From the NCBI GenBank assembly GCA_034440455.1, contig JAWXCB010000031.1:1-64000 (forward strand): a stretch of DNA of 64,000 bases, given 5' to 3'. Of this stretch, positions 54,460 through 63,876 are shown piece after piece; within the stretch, counting starts at the first letter, position 1, and every line of letters starts with the position of its first letter. Source of the DNA: JAWXCB01 sp034440455. Its GTDB lineage: Bacteria > Bacteroidota > Bacteroidia > Chitinophagales > CAIOSU01. A model generated the notes under the pieces. It did no database searches. It was not told where the DNA came from and saw nothing but the letters and a program-made list of their open reading frames with translations. Position numbers and translations under genes: made by a program.

Positions 54460-56214
54460 CTATTTCACAAATTTCGCCTGATAAGACGATTCATTGCCAA
54501 CGTAATCAGTCGCTTTAAATGCGAAAGTGTGCTCACCCGGTTCAGTGCGCCAGTCGAAAAAATACGTGAGCAAATCATTTTTCTCGTCATACTCCATCAA
54601 CACCCATTTGCCGTCCACTTCTCCCCTATAGGTTTTTAACCCCGCGATTTCATCGGTTACTTTTATTTGAATGGATGAAAGACCCGTCATGGTTTTGTTA
54701 TTGTAAATATTCTGCGGTGTGATTTTTGGAGGAACGGTGTCAACGAGCGCGTAGTATTTTCCAAAGTCGCGTGTTTTCGCTTTCAGAAAATCTCCATCCC
54801 ACGAAGTTTCTTTCGACTCGATTTTCTGTCCTTTCGTTTCGCGCACAATCATGAATTTGCTTTTCAGATTCTCCTGAATCCATGCGGGTTTAATAGCAAG
54901 CGTGAAATTCAAATGTGCGGGTTCTTCCTCGGTGTGGATGCGGTAAACAGCAGAATATGTTTTCCCCAACTGCGCTTCGCTGAGTTTTTCATAATTAAAA
55001 TAGAGCGAATCATAGCAGGCATTTTTCGGGAGAAAAACTTTCACTTCATTATTTTGAAAAACATTGTCAACGCGAAAATCAAATAAGGTGTCGTAAGTCA
55101 GCGAAGAAAAATCAGGCAGCGGAACAGTCGCATCGTAGCGCATGAAAAAACTCAGCGTTGAAGTGTTACCGTTAAAATCTTTCGCAGTAATCGTGATTTC
55201 TTTTGCGATGAAATCGAGTTGCACAACTCCGTTGTTTTGCAGCTTGTCATAAAAGCTAAAGTAATCTCCGGGCAGTTTATACAGGCGATGCACCTTGATG
55301 TCGTTGCGCTGATTTTGCCGGTAATCATTATGCGCAAGCGCGTAGCGTGTTTCGTCAAATGAAAGCCTGTCCATCACAAAGCGGTAAAACTCGTTGCCAT
55401 CCATGCTTGCGGTGAGTTCATAGACTCCGTTTTTCCCTCCCACTCCATTACCATCAAGTGTGTTGATGCCGAAGTTTACGTTTTGAAAACCTACTGTAAG
55501 CGTGTCTTTGCTCAACGCATATCCTGTGGTGCGCTTCACGATTTTTTCCCGCTGCGGAAACAGACGCGCTTTGCTGTCATTTGCTTTGTAAATCAGCAAA
55601 TCATTCATCACAGGCGCGGTGTTATCGGTGATAGGTGCAAGAAACGCAAGCGGATTCAGAGGATGTTCAGTTTTACTGTCGCGTATTTCAAAATGCAGAT
55701 GCGGAGCAAACGAACGACCGGAGTTTCCGGACAGCGCAATCACTTCGCCTTTCTCAACGGTGATGGTTCCTGCCGAAAAATATTCATCTACTTCAAAGCT
55801 CTCTTTCGTGTATTGCAGCTTGCGGATTTGCTTTTCAATCTTGTCGCTGAATTTTTGCAAATGCGCATACACGGAAGTGTGCCCGTTGGGATGTTCGATG
55901 TAGAGCGCTTTGCCGTAACCGTTTTTTGAAATTTTAATGCGCACAACATGACCGCTTTCGATAGCATACACGGGCAGCCCTTCTTTTCCATTTGTGCGAA
56001 TATCAATGCCCGCATGAAAATGCGAGCCGCGTAATTCACAAAATGTTCCTGCAAGCGTAACCGGAATATCAAGCGGGGAGCGGTATTTCACCGAATCGGA
56101 ATGGGCGCTTACGCTGAGTGAGCAAAGTATCAGGATAAATGGGAGAAAGTTGCGGGTTACAAAACTGTGGACTGTGGACTGTAGACTGTGGACTTTTCTA
56201 TTGACTTTTATCAC
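54460..56214 (-). CDS. Secreted M23 family metallopeptidase
   Basis: 584 residues from a GTG at 56214, the only start-like codon before the signal peptide (about 21-37, ending SVSAHS). LytM-type zinc site: His67-x3-Asp71 (HAGIDI) and His172-x-His174 (APHLHFEIRD). The insert between them holds helices. The C-terminal half (about 200-584) is beta-rich, with an Ig-like end (VTDEIAGLKTYRGEVDGKW). M23 enzymes cut peptidoglycan cross-bridges. Odd: the residues VHSLQSTVHSFV before the signal peptide come from a heptanucleotide repeat (56164-56194), so the N-region is recent or the true start differs. Confidence 0.92.
   Translation of the reverse strand: MIKVNRKVHSLQSTVHSFVTRNFLPFILILCSLSVSAHSDSVKYRSPLDIPVTLAGTFCELRGSHFHAGIDIRTNGKEGLPVYAIESGHVVRIKISKNGYGKALYIEHPNGHTSVYAHLQKFSDKIEKQIRKLQYTKESFEVDEYFSAGTITVEKGEVIALSGNSGRSFAPHLHFEIRDSKTEHPLNPLAFLAPITDNTAPVMNDLLIYKANDSKARLFPQREKIVKRTTGYALSKDTLTVGFQNVNFGINTLDGNGVGGKNGVYELTASMDGNEFYRFVMDRLSFDETRYALAHNDYRQNQRNDIKVHRLYKLPGDYFSFYDKLQNNGVVQLDFIAKEITITAKDFNGNTSTLSFFMRYDATVPLPDFSSLTYDTLFDFRVDNVFQNNEVKVFLPKNACYDSLYFNYEKLSEAQLGKTYSAVYRIHTEEEPAHLNFTLAIKPAWIQENLKSKFMIVRETKGQKIESKETSWDGDFLKAKTRDFGKYYALVDTVPPKITPQNIYNNKTMTGLSSIQIKVTDEIAGLKTYRGEVDGKWVLMEYDEKNDLLTYFFDWRTEPGEHTFAFKATDYVGNESSYQAKFVK
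56164..56194. repeat. Heptanucleotide repeat CTGTGGA x4
   Basis: Four consecutive 7-bp units (CTGTGGA, CTGTGGA, CTGTAGA, CTGTGGA) plus one base. Seven is not a multiple of three, yet the tract lies within the M23 reading frame just before the signal peptide. Changes in unit number would shift the frame. Confidence 0.75.
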
Positions 56215-56243
56215 ACCGGCTAAATTACCAAAGCCGTGCTAAC

Positions 56244-59200
56244 CTATGGCTTCACAACCTTCAGCGATTTACTTATCCCGCTTTCGTTTTGCAAACGGAA
56301 AACATACAATCCTGCCGCCCACTCTGAAATGTCAATTTGTTTTTCACGCGCAAAATAGGCGGAGAATAACTTGCGTCCGTCTGTTGCGATTACTTCCACT
56401 TTCAGCAAACCGGTAAAATTTGTTTGAATAGAAACAACAGAAGAAGCAGGATTTGGGAAGATTTCAATTTCCGTATCCGCAATATCGGCTCTGACATTCA
56501 CCGTATTGAAATTAAAGTTGGCAGACACGCCTGTGCATCCGTTGAAACCGGTTACCTCAACTGTGTAAACACCGGGCTGCAAAGGAATATGAACAGGACC
56601 AATGGCTCCGAAAATTTCAACGCCATTCAGATACCATTGGTAATCCGCAAATCCAAAGCTCGTTTCAAGCGTCATGAAGTTTTGTGTGATGATGAGCGCA
56701 GGCGCGGCATTGTACGTGAAGTTCACCGTCACCACGCTGTCGCAGCCGGATGCTGATGTGCGGGTTGTGTTGTAAGCTCCCGATTGCGAAAGCGTCTGTC
56801 CGTTGAAATCGTAAGTGCCGCAATGATTGCTGACGGTAAGCGTACTTGTAATCGGATTGCGCACGGTGAGCGTGAGCGTAATCACACTGTCACAGCCTAC
56901 GGCATTGGCGAGCGTTTGGTTGTATTGCCCGCTTGTTGTGAGCGTTTGTCCGTTGAATGGATAGCTTGCCCCCGCGCAAATCGTTTCACTGATTTGCGCT
57001 GATGAAGTGGCGTTCATAACGACTGTGATGTTGTTTGTTGAATTCACACTGCCGCAGCCGTTGCTTAACTCAATCGTGTAAGTGCCGCTTTGGGTGACGG
57101 TAAATGTGTTTGAATTTGTTCCTATATTATTCGCACCATTTTTCCATTGATAATCTGCTCCGCTCTGCGCAGGAACGCTTAACTCCACGCTGTTGCCTGC
57201 ACAGATAGTCGTTGCGCCATTTGCCGAAATCGTTGGCGTAGCAAGCGCACCGCTTGTCACGGTAACAGTGATTGAATTAGATGAAGCGACCGTGCCGCAG
57301 TTGTTTGTCAACTCAATCGTATAAATTCCGGCTTGTGTTGCCGTAAATGTATTGGAGTTCGCGCCAATAGGAGTTGTTCCTTCTTTCCATTGGTAGGTTA
57401 CACCGCTTTGTGCAGAAATATTCAGTTGAACATTTCCTCCTGTGCAGATTGCTGTTGGTCCGTTTGCAGTGATAGTGGGAATAGCGGGTGCGCTGCCCGA
57501 AATCGTAACCGTGATGGAATTCACGCTGTTCGCGCTGCCGCAGCCGTTGCTCACCACAACGGTATATGCGCCAGCCTGCGTTGCCGTGAAAACATTTGAA
57601 TTCGTGCCGACATTATTTGCGCCTTGTTTCCACTGATACGTTGCGCCCGTTTCCATCGGAACACTCAATTCCACATCATTGCCTGCGCAGAAAGTGGTTG
57701 CGCCATTCGCAGTAATCGTTGGCGCTGATGGCGCACCGCCCGTAATCGTGACGGTGATGCTGTTGGACGATGTGGCGCTGCCGCAACTGTTGGTTAATTC
57801 AATCGTGTAGGTTCCTGCTTGCGTAGCAGTGTAGGTATTTGAATTTGTTCCCACATTATTCGCGCCTTCCTTCCATTGATACGTACCTCCTGTTTGTGAC
57901 GACACGCTCAGTTCGATGCTGCCGCCCGTGCAGATTGCAGTAGGTCCGCTGGCAGTAATGGAGGGAACGGTAGGTGCGCTGCCGGAAATCGTTACAGTGA
58001 TGCTGTTGGAAGAAACAGTGGTGCCGCAGTTATTTGTCAACTCAACGGTATAGGTTCCCGCCAGTGTTGCCGTGTAGGTATTTGAATTTGTGCCGACACT
58101 GTTGCTGCCGTTTTTCCATTGATAAGTAACACCTGACTGCGTTGGAATACTGAGTTCAACGCTATTACCCGAACAGAATGTCGTAGCGCCATTCGCGGTA
58201 ATCGTTGGCGCTGCGGGCGCACTGCCTGAAATCGCAACGGTGATGGAATTGGATGAAGTCGCGTTGCCGCAACTATTGCTCAACTCTACTGTGTAAGTTC
58301 CTGCTTGTGTCGCGGTGTAGGTGTTGGAATTTGTGCCGACATCATTCGCTCCATTTTTCCATTGATAATTCATCCCGCTTTGAACGGACACGCTCAACTC
58401 CACGCTTCCGCCAGAACAGAAAGTAGTAGCGCCATTGGTAGCAATGGTGGGCGCAACGGGTGCGAAGTTCACAGTTACCGTGATGCTGTTTGCTGAAGTC
58501 GCGCTGCCGCAACCGTTGGTTACAACCACCGTGTAAGTTCCCGCTTGCGTTGCCGTGTAACTTTCACTGTTCGTGCCGACATTAGCGGAGCCTTGCTTCC
58601 ATTGATATGTTGCGCCCGCTTGTGTTGGAATACTCAGCGTAACATTTCCTCCGGAACAAAATGTTGTAGCGCCATTCGGTGAAATCGTTGGCGCAGTAGG
58701 TGAACTGCCGGTGATGCTCACGCTAATCGTATTGCTGCTCGTCACGCTGCCGCAAGTGTTACTCACCACCACGGTGTAATCACCCGCGACACTTGCGGTG
58801 GAAGTGTTGGTGTTGGTGCCGACATTCGTTGCTCCGCGCTTCCATTGATAATTCATTCCCGTTTGCGCGGGAATAGAAAGCTGCACGCTGCCGCTTGAAC
58901 AAAATGAAGTAGGACCTCCTGCTGCAATCGTTGTGGCAACCGGACTTGTAATCGAATTGATGGTTACGCTTGCAGTGGAAATAATCGTATCACACGCGCT
59001 CGACAGATCCACTTTGTAAACGCCCGATTGCGTGGCGGTGAAACTGTTGCTGTTTGTGCCGACCGTAATCGTATCATTTAAAATCCATCTGTAATTAATT
59101 CCGGTTTGATTCGTGATGGAAAGTATCGCGCTGCCCGTTCCGCTGCAAAAATTTGTTGAGCCGTTTACCGAGATGCTGCCCGGCTGCGTGGGTGTTCGCA

Positions 59201-62200
59201 ATATCAAAATAGAATTCGGGCTTGCCGAACCTAACTGCACAGGCTGCGAACTATTCACACGAATACGATAGCCGCTGCCTGCCGGTGTGTTGAGTGGAAT
59301 GGTTGCTGAAATCGTTCCGACTGAATCAGTGGACGCAAGCGTACCGATGTTCACCGCATTATTAAAATTCCCCAGCGAGTCGCTGAGTTGCGCGGTGTAA
59401 ACATTGTTCGCATTCACGCTATCATTCAACACAAACGGAACGCTAATCGCACCGTTCTGACAAACAGGAGAACTCAGCCAATCCGCGTCAATCGGACTTC
59501 CCGTGAAACAACTGATGGTAAAATCAAAACCACTGCCGGAGCCTGCGCTCGTATTCGTGGCGCGAAAACGAAACGTCAAACTCGAACCTGTTGACTGAAA
59601 TGCCGCAGGCGGAAAATTGAAATTATTGTAGCTGCCGATGAGAGGCGCTGCCGTGCTTGTGCCGTCATACACATCGAGCCAGTGTCCGCCATTGTTGCCG
59701 TTGATGGAAAAACTGTTGCGCGTGGCGCGCACCTGCTGTCCACTGTAAGAAGTGAATGTTTTGATATATGTTTCCCCGCTTCCAACAGAATAATTTCCGG
59801 TGCTGCCCGGGTCTAAAAATTTTCCTGTGCAAATATTGCGCGTCCCGCTGCTCATCACATAAGTTACCTGCGCGGGTGGCGCATTCACGCAGGAAAGAAA
59901 TCCCTGCCAGCCGGGTTCGGTAGAAGCGTTTGAAACAAATTTGAACGTAAGGCAGGTTCCGGTTGACGTGAGCGTTTCGATGCGCGAGCCTTCAATGTAC
60001 ATAGCGAGAGGCGATGCGCTTACATCCGCGCCATCAAACACCCACAACGTATCGCCTGAATCAAAACTTGATTCATTATTGTTAAATGCAAATTGCAACA
60101 GTTGTCCGTTTGCCGAACAGAATGTTTGCGTTTTGTTTTGATTGGGTGAAAAGTTATTGGCGGGTCCGTTGTCGTCATAAAAAACACCTTCGCAAACGCT
60201 GATTAAAGTATCGTGCATGGTAAAAACAGGCAGCACGCTTCCGAAGCAGGAAACTGTTGCTGCGAAACCCTCGCGCGCGCCCACGCCTGCGCTGGTGTTG
60301 TTAGCGTCAAACACAAGGGTAAGATATTCGCCTGACGACTCGATAATCGTAGGCGGTGCGCAACAGGAGTTGTAGCTGCCGATGCGCGGGTAGGCTGTGC
60401 TCGGACCATCATAAATATTCAGCCAGTGTCCGCCATTGTTGAAGTTGATATTGAATTGAAAGAAATCCAAACGCAGGCGGCTGCCGTAATAAGAACGCAA
60501 GGTCTGCGTGTTGTGTCCGTAGCCGTAGTTGCCCGTTCCAGCGGGGTCGCGCACAATGGCGTTGCACGTGGCGCGCAATCCGCTTGAGAGGTTGATGATG
60601 TCCTGCGCTCCGGGCGTTGCGCTGCATGTGATGAAGCCCTGCCATCCATGTTCGGTGGACGCATTCGATTTATAACGGAACGTGAGGCATGTTCCCGCAG
60701 CAGTGAGCGGCTCGATGTTGGAACCTTCTATGTAATAGGCTAAAAGAATGTCGGTTGTATCACCGCCATCATATACCCACAGCGTGTCGTCACTGTCGAA
60801 CAGGCTAAGGTTGTTATTAAAGTTGAATTTGATTCGTTTTCCGTTGTCAGAGCAGAATGTTTGCTTCTGATAGGTGTTGGGAATAAAATCAGCGCTGGGT
60901 CCGCCATTGTCATAAAACACTCCGCTGCATGTGGTGACGAGCGTGTCGTTCATCCAATATTCCGTGAGCGGTATGCCGAAGCAACTTACCGTTGCGCCAA
61001 AGCCCTGCCGCGAACCCACGCCTGCGCTGGTATTGTTTGCATCGAACACCAGCGTGAGATATTCGCCTGCTGACTCGATAATCGTGGGCGGTGCGCAGCA
61101 CGAGTTATAACTGCCAATGCGCGGATAAGCAGCGTTCGGTCCGTCATAAATATTCAGCCAGTGACCGCCATTGTTGAAGTTGATATTGAATTCGAAAAAA
61201 TCCAAACGCAGCCGCTCGCCATTGCGTGATTTTAGCGTTTGCGTGTTGTTTCCGTAACCGTAGTTGCCCGTGCCAGCCGGGTCGCGGATAACGGCATCGC
61301 ATGTTACGTTGATGCCTGCATTCAATGAAATGGTTTTAGCAACCTCCGGATTTTGAGAACATTCAAACGTGGCAATCCAACCGGAAGTTTGCGCGCTCGC
61401 GTTGCTTTTAAAACGGAAGGTGATGCATGTTCCCGATGACCAAATCACATCGGGCGTTGAAAATGGAATGTACATGCCGAGCAGATTAGCGCTTGTGGTA
61501 TTTCCGTCATACGCCCACAGCGTGTCGCCCGTGCCGAGACTGAGCCATGAGAAAGTGAACTTCAACTTCTCTCCATTGTCGCTGCAAAAGGTTTGCGTGA
61601 AGTTTTCATTCACGCTGTAACTCGCGTTTCTTCCACCACTGTCATAGAAGCCGCCATTGCAGGCAGTCACTGTCCCGTTTTGCATATTGTATGAATCATA
61701 AACTATAACGGTGTCGGCAATCGTGGTGAGGCAGCCGCTGCTATGTGGGACGTTATACAATATAATATGTGTTCCAAGTCCGGCAACGAACGGATTGAAT
61801 ACATTCACTTCCATGCCGTTGCCAGTGAAGTAGCCGCCCGATGGCGTTCCGGTGAGCGTATTTTCCGCAGCATCCAAATTTGTTACCGCAGGCAATCCCG
61901 AAAAGCTGACTATCACTTGATTGCTTGCATTATTAATCGTGATATTTTTTGTCTGTGAAAAAGCTGCGCATCCGCTTTGAGTAATCGTCAAGGAATAATT
62001 TCCTGAATTAGCTGTGGTGACATTCGGAATTACGTTTTGTCTTTGATTGGAAGAAAAACCATTCGGTCCGCTCCAACTATAAGCAGCGTTGGGAATTGCT
62101 GGCGCGCTGAGTTGCAGAAAATTTCCCGCGCAGGGCGTGTTGTTGGCGAAAATAATTCCGTCATTGGCGAGCGTTTGAATTTCATCTTCCGTCAATGCGC

Positions 62201-63788
62201 GTGAAAAAATCATGAAATCATCAAAAGCGCAATTCGCGTAAGCATCAGTTCCAAAAGCGCTGCGTCCGATATAATTATTGATGCGAGAAACGAGCCGTGG
62301 CGCTGAAATCGCTGCCGAGCCAGCCAGCGCACCGTTCAGGTAAATTTTTGCATTTGTGCCGTCATACTGTAACAGCACATGACTCCATGCGTTCAGGGAT
62401 GGTTTAGACGTTGATGCGATTGCATTGGCGGAACCCGTGCCGATGCGAATATCGCCATCCAGGTTTCCTGATGTGCCGTTGGTGATGGCAAACACCACAT
62501 TGTCACCGGGCGCACCGTTTGCAAAATCAATCACGCGGCTCCAATTGGCATAAGTAGTGGGATTAATCCACGCGCTTACGGCAAATGCCCCGTTGAACCA
62601 AACTCCGGCTGGCAGCGTGACGTGTCCGTTGGTTCCGTTGAGTTGGATTGCGTTTACAGAATTTCCAAACCTGTCCGAAATATATGAAGTACCCCCGACC
62701 GCAGTTGCGTGATTGCCTGAACCGGATGAGTCAGCCGTGTTCGCGTCAAATTTCAGCCACTCCATTCTGTCGCGCGACAGCGTGGAAAATCCATCGCGTG
62801 GATTTTGAATTGTGAGCGTTGCGGAAGATGTTGTCCCAATTGCCTGCGGTTCTGAACTTACGATGCGCAGTTTGTAGCCTGTGCCGTTGGGAATGTTTGC
62901 AAGTAGCGTGGCGGAAATAGTTCCGCTTGTGGTTGATTGCAACGTGCCGATGGAAGTCGCGTTGGAAAAATCTCCATTGGCATCGCTGAGTTGCGCGGTA
63001 AACACATTCGTTGATTGAATATTTGCGCCAATCACTGTAAAAGGAATATTGAAGGACGCGCCTGCGCAAAAATCAGTCGAAGACAAATTGCCGATGGAAT
63101 AAGTAAGACTGAGGCTGCTGCTGAGAAAATTGATTTCGTCCTGTGTTAATACCCGATTATAAAACCGCACTTCATCAATGCTGCCGCGAAACCAAGAGTT
63201 ATTGCTCGTGTTCACCACGTTGCCGCCTATTCGTGTATTCGTGGCATTCACACCAAGTGTATAGTTTCCATTCAATGTATTCACCAATGCGCCATTCAGA
63301 TAAATGTTCATTTGTGTTGCGCTTGTGGTGACGGCAAGATGTTGCCATACGCCCTCGCCCTGTGAAAGGTTTACATTCACGCTGGTGCTCAAAGGATGCC
63401 AGACAACTATCCTTGTTGCGCTCGTATAAAATCCTGTTTCCAGAATATTATCCTGCCCCACGAGGCTCATTCCATTGTTGAGCGATGCGGGGTTAAACCA
63501 GAAGCTCATGCTGAACTCGGTTTTTCCATTCAGCAATGGCGTTCCAAAATCAAGCATTCCGTTTTCAATCGCGCCATTGAACAACATGGCGTTGTTGGCT
63601 ACACTCAACCTGTCCAGCGTTCCGTAAACTCCATTGACGGAAACAGTCGCGTGGTTATTGTTACCACTCAAGTCATTGCCGTTACTGTTCAGCGGCAGAT
63701 GCGCCATGAGACTGTCGGTGAGATTGATTTGGGCGGCAGCGAAAATTGCATACGCAACGAGCGAAAGGGAAATGGAAAGTTTTTTCAT
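56244..63788 (-). CDS. 2514-aa LamG/CUB/Ig-repeat surface protein with T9SS tail
   Basis: The ORF is complete from an ATG at 63788. Order: signal peptide (1-19); LamG domain (about 20-225); Ig-like linker; second LamG (about 335-545); an Ig-like and a short beta domain; six CUB domains in three A-B pairs (DNA about 59505-61695), with repeated CSDNGE..L.F.F and GGHWLNIYDG; an Ig-like linker; nine tandem Ig-like modules of about 80 residues (57015-59200: NGATTFCSGGSVEL, YQWKNGANNVGTNS, GTYTVEL); two shorter modules; and a type A T9SS sorting domain (about 2435-2514, starting IFPNPASS). It is probably a large adhesin or matrix protein. It ends 29 bp from the M23 gene start on the same strand. 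Confidence 0.95.
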   Translation of the reverse strand: MKKLSISLSLVAYAIFAAAQINLTDSLMAHLPLNSNGNDLSGNNNHATVSVNGVYGTLDRLSVANNAMLFNGAIENGMLDFGTPLLNGKTEFSMSFWFNPASLNNGMSLVGQDNILETGFYTSATRIVVWHPLSTSVNVNLSQGEGVWQHLAVTTSATQMNIYLNGALVNTLNGNYTLGVNATNTRIGGNVVNTSNNSWFRGSIDEVRFYNRVLTQDEINFLSSSLSLTYSIGNLSSTDFCAGASFNIPFTVIGANIQSTNVFTAQLSDANGDFSNATSIGTLQSTTSGTISATLLANIPNGTGYKLRIVSSEPQAIGTTSSATLTIQNPRDGFSTLSRDRMEWLKFDANTADSSGSGNHATAVGGTSYISDRFGNSVNAIQLNGTNGHVTLPAGVWFNGAFAVSAWINPTTYANWSRVIDFANGAPGDNVVFAITNGTSGNLDGDIRIGTGSANAIASTSKPSLNAWSHVLLQYDGTNAKIYLNGALAGSAAISAPRLVSRINNYIGRSAFGTDAYANCAFDDFMIFSRALTEDEIQTLANDGIIFANNTPCAGNFLQLSAPAIPNAAYSWSGPNGFSSNQRQNVIPNVTTANSGNYSLTITQSGCAAFSQTKNITINNASNQVIVSFSGLPAVTNLDAAENTLTGTPSGGYFTGNGMEVNVFNPFVAGLGTHIILYNVPHSSGCLTTIADTVIVYDSYNMQNGTVTACNGGFYDSGGRNASYSVNENFTQTFCSDNGEKLKFTFSWLSLGTGDTLWAYDGNTTSANLLGMYIPFSTPDVIWSSGTCITFRFKSNASAQTSGWIATFECSQNPEVAKTISLNAGINVTCDAVIRDPAGTGNYGYGNNTQTLKSRNGERLRLDFFEFNINFNNGGHWLNIYDGPNAAYPRIGSYNSCCAPPTIIESAGEYLTLVFDANNTSAGVGSRQGFGATVSCFGIPLTEYWMNDTLVTTCSGVFYDNGGPSADFIPNTYQKQTFCSDNGKRIKFNFNNNLSLFDSDDTLWVYDGGDTTDILLAYYIEGSNIEPLTAAGTCLTFRYKSNASTEHGWQGFITCSATPGAQDIINLSSGLRATCNAIVRDPAGTGNYGYGHNTQTLRSYYGSRLRLDFFQFNINFNNGGHWLNIYDGPSTAYPRIGSYNSCCAPPTIIESSGEYLTLVFDANNTSAGVGAREGFAATVSCFGSVLPVFTMHDTLISVCEGVFYDDNGPANNFSPNQNKTQTFCSANGQLLQFAFNNNESSFDSGDTLWVFDGADVSASPLAMYIEGSRIETLTSTGTCLTFKFVSNASTEPGWQGFLSCVNAPPAQVTYVMSSGTRNICTGKFLDPGSTGNYSVGSGETYIKTFTSYSGQQVRATRNSFSINGNNGGHWLDVYDGTSTAAPLIGSYNNFNFPPAAFQSTGSSLTFRFRATNTSAGSGSGFDFTISCFTGSPIDADWLSSPVCQNGAISVPFVLNDSVNANNVYTAQLSDSLGNFNNAVNIGTLASTDSVGTISATIPLNTPAGSGYRIRVNSSQPVQLGSASPNSILILRTPTQPGSISVNGSTNFCSGTGSAILSITNQTGINYRWILNDTITVGTNSNSFTATQSGVYKVDLSSACDTIISTASVTINSITSPVATTIAAGGPTSFCSSGSVQLSIPAQTGMNYQWKRGATNVGTNTNTSTASVAGDYTVVVSNTCGSVTSSNTISVSITGSSPTAPTISPNGATTFCSGGNVTLSIPTQAGATYQWKQGSANVGTNSESYTATQAGTYTVVVTNGCGSATSANSITVTVNFAPVAPTIATNGATTFCSGGSVELSVSVQSGMNYQWKNGANDVGTNSNTYTATQAGTYTVELSNSCGNATSSNSITVAISGSAPAAPTITANGATTFCSGNSVELSIPTQSGVTYQWKNGSNSVGTNSNTYTATLAGTYTVELTNNCGTTVSSNSITVTISGSAPTVPSITASGPTAICTGGSIELSVSSQTGGTYQWKEGANNVGTNSNTYTATQAGTYTIELTNSCGSATSSNSITVTITGGAPSAPTITANGATTFCAGNDVELSVPMETGATYQWKQGANNVGTNSNVFTATQAGAYTVVVSNGCGSANSVNSITVTISGSAPAIPTITANGPTAICTGGNVQLNISAQSGVTYQWKEGTTPIGANSNTFTATQAGIYTIELTNNCGTVASSNSITVTVTSGALATPTISANGATTICAGNSVELSVPAQSGADYQWKNGANNIGTNSNTFTVTQSGTYTIELSNGCGSVNSTNNITVVMNATSSAQISETICAGASYPFNGQTLTTSGQYNQTLANAVGCDSVITLTLTVRNPITSTLTVSNHCGTYDFNGQTLSQSGAYNTTRTSASGCDSVVTVNFTYNAAPALIITQNFMTLETSFGFADYQWYLNGVEIFGAIGPVHIPLQPGVYTVEVTGFNGCTGVSANFNFNTVNVRADIADTEIEIFPNPASSVVSIQTNFTGLLKVEVIATDGRKLFSAYFAREKQIDISEWAAGLYVFRLQNESGISKSLKVVKP
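57015..59200 (-). repeat. Nine tandem Ig-like coding repeats
   Basis: Nine units of about 241 bp, each with a Cys-rich NGATTFCSG opening, YQWK centre and TYTVELTN.CG close. Several neighbouring units are nearly identical at the DNA level (for example in the CCATTGATA strand), suggesting expansion by unequal recombination. Confidence 0.9.
59505..61695 (-). repeat. Three tandem CUB-domain pairs
   Basis: An A-type CUB (TFCSDNG...GDTLWVYDG) followed by a B-type CUB (GNYGYG.NTQTL...GGHWLNIYDG) occurs three times with a period of about 738 bp. Pairs 1 and 2 share long near-identical DNA, for example around 60420-60470 and 61157-61207. Pair 3 is more diverged. Confidence 0.88.
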
Positions 63789-63842
63789 AATAATAAAAAT
63801 TTAAGACTCACCCCTGCCTTCGTTGAAACTTCGGCAGGTAAA

Positions 63843-63876
63843 CCCTCCCTTCTCCTTTGGAGAGGGGAGTCCGGGC
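63843..63876. repeat. REP-type palindromic repeat copy, partial element
   Basis: CTTCTCC/GGAGAGG arms then GGAGTCC. It is followed by CCGGGCA...TGCCCGG (63871-63903), whose TTTTTTCAGAACTGCCC matches one arm of the 11008-11106 element. It lies upstream of the 2514-aa protein gene. The rest of 63789-64000 shows no gene. Confidence 0.65.
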
